A stretch of 32,568 nucleotides of DNA from positions 1 to 32,568 of the forward strand of contig CACXJE010000020.1 in assembly GCA_902767915.1 (NCBI GenBank), in the 5' to 3' direction. This DNA comes from Oscillospiraceae bacterium. GTDB lineage: Bacteria > Bacillota > Clostridia > Oscillospirales > Oscillospiraceae. Both the position numbers and the translations under genes were made by a program. Under the pieces are notes generated by a model. That model ran no database searches, was not told the DNA's origin, and saw only the letters and a program-made list of their open reading frames with translations. Positions 22,013 to 31,200 of this stretch are shown piece by piece. Each line of letters begins with the position of its first letter. Position 1 is the first letter of the stretch.

Positions 22013-23548
22013 ATGAGCTTCTTTTCCTGGTTTTTTCTGCTCTTCCTTGCAGGAGCGCTTCTCTTATATTATGTGATGCCCAAAAAGCTCCGCTGGCTGA
22101 TTCTGCTGGCGGTCAGTCTCTGCTTCTATTATCTCGGAGGCTGGAGGGGCCTGCTCTACCTGCTCTTTACCGCTGCCACCACCTACGGCGCGGGCCTGCT
22201 CCTGGATCGGCTCAACGCCCGGGCCAAGGCGGACAAGACCCGGAAGGTCAAGGGGAAAAAGCAGCTGGTGCTGACTCTCTGCCTGCTTTTGAACTTCGGC
22301 CTGCTCTATGTGGTGAAATATTGGAATTTCACCGCCTCCGCCTTCGGGCGGCTGGGTGTGGAGCTGCCTGTCAGCTCCCTGCTCATGCCCCTGGGTCTGA
22401 GCTTCTATATGTTCCAGAGCGTGGGCTACACCGTGGACTGCTTCCGGGGCAAGTACCCGGCCCAGCGAAACCCGCTGAAATATCTGCTGTTTGTTTCCTT
22501 CTTCCCCCAGATGGTCCAGGGCCCCATCAGCCGCTATGACCAGCTGGCCCCCCAGCTCATGGAGCCCCATAGCTGGAACGCCGACAACGTCAAATACGGC
22601 CTCCAGCTGGTGCTGTGCGGCTATCTGAAGAAGCTGCTGATCGCAGATCGGGCCGCGGTGGTGGTTCAGGCGGTGTTCGGCCGCTCCGGCAGCTACGGCG
22701 GCGCAGTCTACGCCTTCTCCGTGCTGTTCTACTGCATCCAGCTCTACTGCGACTTCTCCGGCGGCATCGACATCACCCGGGGCGTGGCCCAGATGTTCGG
22801 CATCGACCTGGCGGAGAACTTCCGCAGACCCATCTTTGCCACGAGCCTGGCTGACTACTGGCGGCGCTGGCACATTACCCTGGGCACCTGGATGCGGGAC
22901 TATGTGTTCTATCCCCTGGCCTTCTCCAAGCCTCTGGCGGCCCTGAGCCGCTGGACCCGGAAGCGCTTCGGCGGCAAGCTGGGCAAGGTGATCCCCACGG
23001 CCTGCGCCACCTTTGTGGTCTATCTGATCATCGGCATCTGGCACGGCGCCAACTTCCGCTACATCTTCTTCGGCCTCTACAACGGCGCGATCATGACCAC
23101 CTCGGTTCTGATGGCGGCCCGCTTCTCGAAGTGGAAAAAGAAGCTGAAGCTCAACGACAAGCAGCCTCTGTTCCACGGCTTCCAGCTGGTGCGAACCATG
23201 CTGCTGGTTTTTGTGGGCCGTTACATCACCCGGGCCGCCCGGCTGAAGTACGCCCTCTATATGCTGAAAAAGACCGTGCTGCATCCCTGCCTGTACCAGA
23301 TCAAGGGCGGCGTTCTGGGGAAGCTGGGTCTGACAGGCCTCGACTACGGCATTGTGGCGCTGGGCGTGGCGATCCTGCTCTTTTTGGAGTGGCGGCAGGA
23401 GCGGGGTGTGGAGATCCGGAAATCTCTGGAGCAGAAGAACGCCTTTATCCAATGGCTCTTCATCTTCCTGCCCCTGGCAGCCCTGCTGTATCACTTTGCC
23501 TTCAGCGGCAGCGCGGTGGACGTGAACCTGATCTACCAGCAATTCTGA
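22013..23548 (+). CDS. MBOAT family O-acyltransferase (AlgI-like)
   Basis: A 511-residue polytopic membrane protein. AlgI/DltB-type marks include PLGLSFYMFQSVGYTVDCFRG, FVSFFPQMVQGPISRYDQL, YCDFSGGIDITRGVAQMFGI, DYWRRWHITLGTWMRDYVFYPL (residues 281-302, with His287) and the catalytic His344 in IGIWHGANFRY. Such proteins pass acyl groups, usually acetyl, across the membrane to an extracytoplasmic SGNH-type partner that modifies a cell-surface glycan. GGAGG precedes the ATG. The next gene starts 12 bases after the stop and contains just such a partner domain, so the two very likely work as a pair. The glycan acceptor is unknown. Confidence 0.93.
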   Translation: MSFFSWFFLLFLAGALLLYYVMPKKLRWLILLAVSLCFYYLGGWRGLLYLLFTAATTYGAGLLLDRLNARAKADKTRKVKGKKQLVLTLCLLLNFGLLYVVKYWNFTASAFGRLGVELPVSSLLMPLGLSFYMFQSVGYTVDCFRGKYPAQRNPLKYLLFVSFFPQMVQGPISRYDQLAPQLMEPHSWNADNVKYGLQLVLCGYLKKLLIADRAAVVVQAVFGRSGSYGGAVYAFSVLFYCIQLYCDFSGGIDITRGVAQMFGIDLAENFRRPIFATSLADYWRRWHITLGTWMRDYVFYPLAFSKPLAALSRWTRKRFGGKLGKVIPTACATFVVYLIIGIWHGANFRYIFFGLYNGAIMTTSVLMAARFSKWKKKLKLNDKQPLFHGFQLVRTMLLVFVGRYITRAARLKYALYMLKKTVLHPCLYQIKGGVLGKLGLTGLDYGIVALGVAILLFLEWRQERGVEIRKSLEQKNAFIQWLFIFLPLAALLYHFAFSGSAVDVNLIYQQF

Positions 23549-23560
23549 GGAGGTCGCCCC

Positions 23561-25399
23561 ATGAAACAAAAAAAACGTCTGTCCTCCGGGAAATGGCTGG
23601 TCCTGTTTCTGGTGACGGCCCTGCTGCTGGCCATGGCCGTTCCGGTGTTCAACATCCTCACCGATCCCTTCGGCGCCTTCGGAGATCCGCTGCTGCAGTG
23701 GTGGAGCTATGATATGACCCGGAATCCCAGGCTCTCCAAGATGACCTACCTGGAGCAGAACCACGACAAGTACGACTCCTATATCATCGGCTCCTCCGGC
23801 TCCAGCGCGATCCCGGTGGAAGGGCTGAACCGGCATCTGGACGCCAGCTTCTATAACTGCTTCTTCTACGGCACCGAGACCCAGACCTTTGAGGAGATGG
23901 CCGTTTACATTCTCAACACCTATCAGCCGAAAAATCTGGTGCTGAATCTGTCGCTGATGTCCGCGGTCGCCTACAGCAGCTCCGACAACAAGCTCACAAA
24001 GTATCAGTACTACAAGCTCAACGGCACGAATCCCCTGGTTTTTTACAGCCGGTATCTTTTTGTTTCCCCCCTGGAGGGGATCTCAAAGCTGCAGGAGAAG
24101 CACAGCGACGGCTATCTTCTGAAGGCCTACCGGGTGTTCCTTCCGGAGACCGGGGCCTACGACAAGAGCACCCGGGAGGTGGAGGGGATCCGGGAGCTGG
24201 AGGACTACGTTTCCAGGGAGGCCTATCGGATCTTCCGGGACTACCCGAAGCGAACCTATCAGATTCCGGCCCTGGCGGAAAGCATGGCGGCCGTGGCCCG
24301 GATCCGGGACCTGTGCGCCGAGAAGGGCACCCGTCTGATCGTCACCTGCCAGCCCACCTATGTGGACAATCTGGCCTTCTTCTCCCGGGAGGATCAGGCC
24401 CGGTTCTTTGACGCCCTGGCCCAGGTCACCGATTACTGGGATTTCACTCTGAGCTCTGTGAGCTATGACCCCCGGTACTTCTACGACGCCACCCATTTCC
24501 GCAACGCCGTGGGCGAGATGATGCTGGCCCGGATGTTCGACGATGACAGCATCTATGTGCCGGAGGGCTTCGGCCGCTACGTGGCCAGAGGCTCCACGCC
24601 GGGCGCGCCCGAGGCTGCACCCCTTCCGGAGACGGATTACACCGCCCGGGTGCCGATCCTGCGCTATCACCACCTGGTGGAGGCAGGCGAGGCGGGCGGG
24701 GCCACCATGACCGTGGGCGCCTTTGCCGACCAGATGGCCGCCCTCCATGCGGCGGGCTATACCCCCGTGGACATCTGGCAGATGCGGGACTATGTGGAGC
24801 AGGGGGCCGAGCTGCCGGAAAAGCCGATTCTGATCACCTTCGACGACGGCTACGAGAGCAACTACTCCCTGGCCTATCCGATTTTGAAGCAGTACGGCTT
24901 CAAGGCCACCATCTTTGCCATCGGCGTGTCCATCGGCAAGGACACCTATAAGGACACCGGCAAGCCGATCATCCCCCATTTTTCCCTGGAGCAGGCCGAA
25001 GAGATGACCGATTCCGGCCTGATCACCGTGGCCAGCCACGGCTATGACGTCCACCAGGCGGAGGGGCTGGATCCCGATCCCATCCGGCAGGGCGCCCTGC
25101 AGCGGGAGGGCGAGACCGAGACGGAATACGTGGAATACCTGACCAACGACGCTCTGCACATGCAGGCGCTGTTGGGAGAGGCCGGCAAGTTCTTCTCCTA
25201 TCCCGAGGACAAGCACGATCTGCGGTGCCTGGTCATTCTGCATCGGGCCGGCGTCTTTGCCACCGTCAGCGGAAACGGCAGCCACACCCTTCTGATCCGG
25301 GGACTGCCCCAGTGCCTGTTTGATATGCCCCGCCAGCTCGTCACCGAAGACATGACCGGCGCGGAGCTGGTGGCGCTGCTGGAAGCCGACGGTCCCTGA
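23561..25399 (+). CDS. fused SGNH/AlgJ-like domain + polysaccharide deacetylase (CE4)
   Basis: A 612-residue protein with an N-terminal membrane anchor (12-30). The first domain (about 40-335) has YIIGSSGSSAIP (GSS at 77-79) and, far downstream, DATHFRNAVGEMML (Asp309, His312), the pattern of SGNH-like partners of MBOAT enzymes (AlgJ/AlgX, DltD types). A Pro/Ala linker (345-360) leads to a CE4 deacetylase domain: VPILRYHHL, ITFDDGYESNYSLAYPIL (Asp428-Asp429), ASHGYDVH (His493, His498) and KFFSYPEDKHD. The SHxxxxH form resembles PgaB/IcaB, which remove N-acetyl groups from poly-GlcNAc. GAGGAGG lies before the ATG. One chain thus holds an acetyl-transfer-type module and a deacetylase. The fusion lies within one continuous frame, without any sign of a frameshift. 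Confidence 0.85.
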   Translation: MKQKKRLSSGKWLVLFLVTALLLAMAVPVFNILTDPFGAFGDPLLQWWSYDMTRNPRLSKMTYLEQNHDKYDSYIIGSSGSSAIPVEGLNRHLDASFYNCFFYGTETQTFEEMAVYILNTYQPKNLVLNLSLMSAVAYSSSDNKLTKYQYYKLNGTNPLVFYSRYLFVSPLEGISKLQEKHSDGYLLKAYRVFLPETGAYDKSTREVEGIRELEDYVSREAYRIFRDYPKRTYQIPALAESMAAVARIRDLCAEKGTRLIVTCQPTYVDNLAFFSREDQARFFDALAQVTDYWDFTLSSVSYDPRYFYDATHFRNAVGEMMLARMFDDDSIYVPEGFGRYVARGSTPGAPEAAPLPETDYTARVPILRYHHLVEAGEAGGATMTVGAFADQMAALHAAGYTPVDIWQMRDYVEQGAELPEKPILITFDDGYESNYSLAYPILKQYGFKATIFAIGVSIGKDTYKDTGKPIIPHFSLEQAEEMTDSGLITVASHGYDVHQAEGLDPDPIRQGALQREGETETEYVEYLTNDALHMQALLGEAGKFFSYPEDKHDLRCLVILHRAGVFATVSGNGSHTLLIRGLPQCLFDMPRQLVTEDMTGAELVALLEADGP

Positions 25400-25443
25400 C
25401 AATCCCCGTTTCTTTTCAAATTACTTTTTTAGGAGGAACCCTT

Positions 25444-26055
25444 ATGAGCAGTGAAACCTTTATCCAGTTGCTGGGCTACTTTTCCACCCTGCTGATCCTG
25501 ATCTCCTTCCTGATGACCTCTGTGGTGAAGCTGCGCCTGCTGAACCTGGTGGGCTCCATCATTTTCGTGGTCTTCGCCTTCCTCACAAAGTCCTACCCCA
25601 CGGCCATCATGAACATCGGCCTGTGCCTCATCAACATCTACTTCCTGATCCGGCTGGCCCGCACCAAGAGCCTGACCACCCTGCTGCCCATTGAGACAGA
25701 CAACGCCTATCTCAAAACCTTCCAGTCCTTCTACAAGGATGACATCCGCACCTTCTTCCCGGATTTCGACCCGGAAAAGGGCCAGGGGGATGTGGCATAT
25801 TTTGTCTATTATGACATGAACCCCGTGGGCCTCACCATGGGCACCAGAAAGCCCGATGGCACTCTGGATATCTCCATCGACTACACGATCCCCAAATACC
25901 GGGACACCTCTGTGGGCCGCTTCCTCTATCCCCGGCTGCTGGGAGAGGAGGGCTTCACGGCCCTGGAATTCCGCAACGCCTCCGAAAAACATGAAAAGTA
26001 TCTGAACAAGGTCGGGTTCCGAAAGGAAGGCGACTGCTACCGTTTGACCAAGTGA
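25444..26055 (+). CDS. YgjV-like membrane domain fused to a GNAT-like domain
   Basis: A 203-residue protein. Residues about 5-72 form three helices similar to the small YgjV-type membrane protein (LGYFSTLLILISFLMTSVVKLRLLN; SYPTAIMNIGLCLINIYFLI). Residues about 85-203 look like a GNAT-related acetyltransferase fold: YFVYYDMNPVGLTMG, LDISIDYTIPKYRDTSVGRFLY and a C-terminal HEKYLNKVGFRKEG, the typical 'YxKxGF' ending. The acetyl-CoA pyrophosphate loop is not canonical (YRDTSVGRFLY), so activity is uncertain. AGGAGG precedes the ATG. It follows the deacetylase fusion after 44 bases without a terminator and is nine bases before the response regulator. Confidence 0.75.
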   Translation: MSSETFIQLLGYFSTLLILISFLMTSVVKLRLLNLVGSIIFVVFAFLTKSYPTAIMNIGLCLINIYFLIRLARTKSLTTLLPIETDNAYLKTFQSFYKDDIRTFFPDFDPEKGQGDVAYFVYYDMNPVGLTMGTRKPDGTLDISIDYTIPKYRDTSVGRFLYPRLLGEEGFTALEFRNASEKHEKYLNKVGFRKEGDCYRLTK

Positions 26056-26064
26056 GGCCGACCC

Positions 26065-26739
26065 ATGAAATTACTTTATGCCGAAGATGAGCGCAGCCTC
26101 TCCGAGGCTGTGGTGGACGTACTGCAATACCACAAGTACATCGTGGACGCGGTTTACGACGGACAGGATGCCCTGGACTACGCCCAAAACGACCAATACG
26201 ACGGGATCATTCTGGACGTGATGATGCCCCGGCTCTCCGGGCTGCAGGTATTGGAGCGGCTCCGGGCGGCCGGCTGCCGCACACCGGTGCTGCTGCTCAC
26301 CGCCAAGGGTGAGGTGGAGGATCGGATCCAGGGTCTGGACGCCGGCGCCGACGATTACCTGGCAAAGCCCTTTGCCATGGGGGAGCTGCTGGCCCGGATC
26401 CGGGCCATGCTCCGGCGGCGGGAGGAATTCACCCCCGACGTGCTGCAGCTGGGCAATCTCCGGCTGGACCGGCAGAATTATTCCCTCTGTGTGGATCGGC
26501 AGCAGCTCGTTCTGCCCAAGCTGGAATTCCAGATGATGGAGCTGTTTCTGCTGAACAAGGGGATCTACCTGTCCACCCAGGACATTCTTGTGAAGGTCTG
26601 GGGCTATGACACCGAGGCCGACGTGGGAATCGTCTGGGTCTATATCTCCTATCTGCGAAAGAAGCTGTCCGCCCTTGGGGCCAACGTGGCCATCAAGGCC
26701 AAGCGGAACATCGGCTATACGCTGGAGCTGACAACATGA
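26065..26739 (+). CDS. OmpR-family response regulator
   Basis: A 224-residue regulator. The receiver has Glu7-Asp8, phospho-acceptor Asp51 (IILDVMMPRLSG), Thr79 (LLLTAK) and Lys101 (AKPFAMGELLARIRAML). A winged-helix Trans_reg_C domain follows from about 128 (LQLGNLRLDRQNYSL; VYISYLRKKLSALGANVAIKAKRNIGYTLE). GAGG precedes the ATG. The stop overlaps the kinase start by four bases (ATGA), so kinase and regulator are a cognate pair. Targets are unknown; self-regulation of the operon is plausible but no repeated operator was recognised at the 21891 promoter. Confidence 0.93.
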   Translation: MKLLYAEDERSLSEAVVDVLQYHKYIVDAVYDGQDALDYAQNDQYDGIILDVMMPRLSGLQVLERLRAAGCRTPVLLLTAKGEVEDRIQGLDAGADDYLAKPFAMGELLARIRAMLRRREEFTPDVLQLGNLRLDRQNYSLCVDRQQLVLPKLEFQMMELFLLNKGIYLSTQDILVKVWGYDTEADVGIVWVYISYLRKKLSALGANVAIKAKRNIGYTLELTT

Positions 26740-28070
26740 TCAAGACGCTGAAAAAGAAGGTCATCTTTACCTCGATGATCGCCATCACGATCCTGCTGGT
26801 GGTGCTGCTGGGGGCCGTCAACGTCGTCAACGCCTGGTCCAACCACCAGGAGACGGAGAATCTGCTGGAGTTCCTGTCCCGGCTGGAGACCTCCGGCGAT
26901 CGCCCCGACTGGATGCACGACGGCAGCGAGAACGGGCCCCCTCCCCTGCCCGAGGGGGAAACCCGGGACCCTGAGGAGGACCAGGCGCCTCCCATAGGAG
27001 AAAAACGGGATTCCTTTGACGGCGGGAAGGGCCGGGGCTTTATGGCGGAGCCCCTGACGGAAAACGACTGGCGGGCCGCGGTATATTTCACGGTCCGGGT
27101 CCGGGACGGTTCCGTCAGCGACGTGGACCTCACCCGCATCTCCTCGGTGTCCGAGGACGAGGCCCGGGCCTACGGCGAGCAGGCCCTTGCCAAGGGCGCT
27201 TCCGGCAGTCTGGACAGCTTTCGCTACACCACCGCCGAGGCCGAAGACGGCTCGAAGGTCATCGTCTTCCTGGAAAACTCCAGCCGCCGCAACGCGGTGC
27301 TGCGGGTGGCGGCTCTCTCCGCCCTGGCGGGAATCGCCGGCTGGGGGCTGATGCTGCTGCTGGTGGTGCTGCTGTCGAAAAAGGCCGTGGCGCCCATCGC
27401 CGCCAACATGGAGCGGCAGCGCCAGTTCGTCACGGACGCCGGCCACGAGCTCAAAACCCCGATCGCCATCATTCGGGCCAACACCGAGGCCATGGAGCTC
27501 ATCAGCGGCAAGACAAAGTGGAGCAAAAACATCGCCGACCAGGTCACCCGTCTCAGCGATCTGACCCAAAATCTGCTGATGCTGGCCCGGGCCGACGGTG
27601 CACCCCGGGCCGGCAGCCTGGAGCCGGTGGACTTCACCGCCATCGTGGAGGACACGGCCCGGATGTTCCAGGAGCCTATGGCGCTGCGGGGGCTCGGGCT
27701 GGAGGCCCGCGTTGCCGGGAACTGCCTGCTCAAGGGAAACCGGGATCAGCTCTCCACGCTGGTTTCGATTCTGTTTGACAATGCGGTCAAATATGCCGCC
27801 GGGGACAGCACCCTTCTGCTCCGGCTGGAGCAGGAGGAGAAAAAGCTCCTTCTGCAGCTGGAAAACGACTGTGACCGGCTGCCGGACTGTCCTCCGGACC
27901 AGCTCTTTGACCGGTTCTACCGGGGCGACGCCGCCCGGACCCAGACCTCCGGCGGCTTCGGCATCGGCCTTTCCGCGGCCCGGGTCATCGTCCAACAGCA
28001 CCGTGGCAGGATCACCGCCGCCTATCAGGGGCAGCATCGGATCGTCTTCACCGTGACGCTGCCGGTATAA
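26736..28070 (+). CDS. sensor histidine kinase
   Basis: A 444-residue membrane kinase. Helix 1 covers about 9-31, followed by an extracytoplasmic region (32-186) with an acidic proline-rich stretch (GSENGPPPLPEGETRDPEED, 63-82), then helix 2 (about 189-213). A HisKA domain with His237 (DAGHELKTPIAIIRANTEA) is followed by a HATPase domain with N box FDNAVKYA (Asn349), F box LFDRFYRGD and G box GGFGIGLSAARVI (406-418). There is no clear HAMP domain between helix 2 and the H box, only a short linker. It is last in the operon and is followed by a strong terminator. The signal sensed is unknown. Confidence 0.93.
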   Translation: MIKTLKKKVIFTSMIAITILLVVLLGAVNVVNAWSNHQETENLLEFLSRLETSGDRPDWMHDGSENGPPPLPEGETRDPEEDQAPPIGEKRDSFDGGKGRGFMAEPLTENDWRAAVYFTVRVRDGSVSDVDLTRISSVSEDEARAYGEQALAKGASGSLDSFRYTTAEAEDGSKVIVFLENSSRRNAVLRVAALSALAGIAGWGLMLLLVVLLSKKAVAPIAANMERQRQFVTDAGHELKTPIAIIRANTEAMELISGKTKWSKNIADQVTRLSDLTQNLLMLARADGAPRAGSLEPVDFTAIVEDTARMFQEPMALRGLGLEARVAGNCLLKGNRDQLSTLVSILFDNAVKYAAGDSTLLLRLEQEEKKLLLQLENDCDRLPDCPPDQLFDRFYRGDAARTQTSGGFGIGLSAARVIVQQHRGRITAAYQGQHRIVFTVTLPV

Positions 28071-28081
28071 AACAGCCGCAT

Positions 28082-28143
28082 ACAGCCGTCTTCGGGCGGG
28101 CCCCCGCAAGGGGGGCTCTGACCGGGGACGGCTGTCTTTTTTT
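28082..28143 (+). terminator. intrinsic terminator ending the MBOAT-two-component operon
   Basis: The outer stem is ACAGCCGTC (28082-28090) with GACGGCTGT (28127-28135), enclosing a second hairpin (GCCCCC/GGGGGC type), then seven T at 28137-28143. Confidence 0.92.
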
Positions 28144-28165
28144 GTTCAGAGCCGGCCTTTCTAAG

Positions 28166-28193
28166 TTTCATTTAAGGTTCCGTATTGTATAAT
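28166..28193 (+). promoter_or_regulatory. promoter of the large surface protein gene
   Basis: TATAAT at 28188-28193 with TTTCAT at 28166-28171, 16-base spacer. The start codon is 33 bases downstream, with AAGAAGG in between. Confidence 0.7.
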
Positions 28194-28226
28194 TTATGGT
28201 ATCCTACGGAAAGAAGGTCTGTTTTT

Positions 28227-31200
28227 ATGCGCAAATTCCGAAGCCTTGCCGCCTGGGCCCTGGCACTCTGTCTGTTGATCGGACTGCTGCCCCTGTCGGC
28301 CGCTCCCGTCTCGGCGGAAACCACCGAGACCTGTACTCTGGAACTCACCGGCAATACCGGCGCCTATGTGCACCAGGCGCTGAACAAATACGGCATGGTC
28401 ACGACCGGCGCTGTGGGCGTCGCCCGGCTCACCGTGGAGGGCAGCCAGGGCTATCAGGTCTATGACATCCCCATCGGCTACACCACCTTTGTCTTCGACG
28501 GAGACACTCTCACGGTCATAGAGGGCAGCGACCTGAACTACCAGGTCACCGGCGTCAACGCCGCTGCAGAGGAATACGTTGTGGGCGACCCCAACTATCC
28601 CCTGCCCGAGGTGATCGACGCCAACGGCAGCAAGGTCTATGCGAACACCGACACCTATAAGCTGCTGGTGAACATCGCCAATCCCGGCGGCACCTACGTC
28701 TTCACCGGCACCGGCACCGACGGCGCCATTGCCGTCAAGAAGGCCGCCACCGATCCCGCGGTCCTGCTGCTGGCGGGCCTGGATCTGACCTCCTCCTTCA
28801 CGGCGCCCATCACCGTTAAGAAGGAGAGCACCACCACCGCCACCATCACCGCGCTGGCGGGCTGGACCAACACCCTCACCGACAACCCCTTCAACAACGC
28901 CGACAATTACGGTGATCCCACCACCGACGGCGGCGACGGCACCAACGTCGAATACGCCGAATCCGCTGTCATCAAGGGCAAGTCCTACTCCAACCTGACC
29001 CTGAACGGCGAAGGCACTCTGAACCTGGTCTGCAGCACGAAAAATGCCCTCAAGGTGGGCGAGTACGGCGCGCTGACCATCGACGGTCTGACGCTGAACG
29101 TCACCTCCGCCAAGAACGGCATCTCCAGCGACAACACCCTGGTGATCAACGGCGGCAGCATCAACGTCACCACCTCCTCCGGCGACTGCATCCGCACCGA
29201 CCCCGACGCGGTGGACGCCACCGCCGGCTGCGCGGCAGACATCGTCATCAACGGCGGCACCTTCCACCTGCAGTCCGCCAGCGACGGCATCCAGTCCGCC
29301 CAGAACCTGACCATCAACGGCGGCGACTTCACCATCCAGGCCGGCGCCGGCTACAACGACAGCAGCTTCGACAAGGACACCATGAGCTGCAAGGGCATCA
29401 AGGGCACCAACCCCTCCGAGGATGAAACCGTGGAGGGCACCAACGTGGTGACCATCAACGGCGGCACCTTCCACCTGAACACCGCCGACGACGCCATCCA
29501 TTCCGACGGCTATATCCGCATCTACGGCGGTGCGTTCGACATCTACACCGGCGACGACGGCGTCCACGCCGACCTGGAGGCCATCTTCGGCGCAGAAAAC
29601 GCCGCGGACTGCAGGATCCACCTGACTGTCAACAACAGCTATGAGGGTCTGGAATCCAAGAACGTGTACTTCAACTCCGGCTGCTACAGCGTCAAGGCCT
29701 CCGACGACGGCATCAACGCCGCCGGCGGCAGCTCCAACGGCACCGACCCCGGCGGCGGTGGGGATCCCTGGAATCCCGGCGGAGGCGGCAGCAGCACCGG
29801 CGACTACTCCCTGAACATCAAGGGCGGCATGGTCAACGTCAACTGTGACGGCGACGGCCTGGACTCCAACGGCGCGCTGAACATCACCGGCGGCTATTCC
29901 ATCGTCTGGGCCCAGTCCCCCAACGGCGACAACTCCCCCCTGGACTGTGACGGCACCATGACCGTCAAGGGCGGCACCGTCTTCGGCGGCGGCACCAACC
30001 CCATGAACGAGAATCCCAGCACCTCCACCAGCCAGCCCTACGTCAAGTACGGCGGCTCCTCCGGCGGCGGCTGGGGCGGCGGCAGCAGCTCCACCATCAC
30101 CTCCGGCAAGACCGTAGTGGTCAAGAACGCCTCCAGCCAGACCGTCTTCAGCATCGTCGCCCCCAAGAACATCAACTACGCCATCTACTCCGATCCCAGC
30201 ATGACCACCAGCACCGGCTGGTCCATTACCTCCGACAGCTCCACCCCCACCTGCACCGGCTTCTGGGCCGACCACAGCTACGGCGCCTACGTCCAGACCC
30301 AGGCCCCCACCTGCACGGTTCCCGGCGTCAGCACCGCCACCTGCTCGGTCTGCGGCGACACCGTAACCCAGGAGATCGCCCCCACGGGCCACAGCTGGAG
30401 CTTTGTCACGGTGGCCCCCACCGAAACTCTGGAGGGCTATGACCTCTATACCTGTGCCGTCTGCGGCGGCCAGTACCGTACCAACTTTGTGGATCCGCTT
30501 AACGGGCCCAATCCCTGCATGAACGGCCATACCTGGGATGCCGGCGTTGTCACCACCCAGCCCACCTGTGTGGAGCCCGGCGTCACCACCTACACCTGCA
30601 CCGTCTGCGGCGAGACCAATACCGTGGCCTCTCCCTCCGCCCTGGGCCATGACTTTGACGATACCACCGGCATCTGCAGCCGCTGCGGCACCGAGGCCTT
30701 CAAGGCCACCTTCGTCTGTCCCGAGGGCGTGACGGTCACCGCCTATCCCTCCCAGGATCTGACCACCGGCGGCGTGGAGAACGCCTCCACCGCCTTTGTC
30801 CGCTCCTCGGAAGGCATCATCGACGTCTCCGGCAGCGGCCAGCTGAACTTCATTGTGAATCTGCCCACGGGCTACGGCGTAGAGAGCATTGCCGTCACAC
30901 CGGAAGGCTCCTATAACGCCATCAAGTACCCCTCCGACATCGGCACTGCCAACGCCTACCGGATCACCAAGGTCAATCAGGACGTGACCGTGACCATCAA
31001 CGCCGCGGAGGGCGTCTGCAATCACGAATTTGATGAAAACGGCTTCTGCATCCACTGCGGCATCGAGGCCCCCAAGGCCGTCTTCACCTGCGGCGCCGGC
31101 GCCTCCGTCACCGCCTATCCCACCCAGGACGTTACCACCGGCGGTACGCCGAATGCCACCGTTGCCCTGGCCCGCAACAGCAGCACCGGTGAGGTGACGC

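Noticed and set aside
23561-25399. Deacetylase fusion as an artefact of a frameshift joining two genes
   Set aside because: The frame is continuous over 612 codons with uniform codon use and a natural linker, and no start with a ribosome binding site is seen at the domain boundary.
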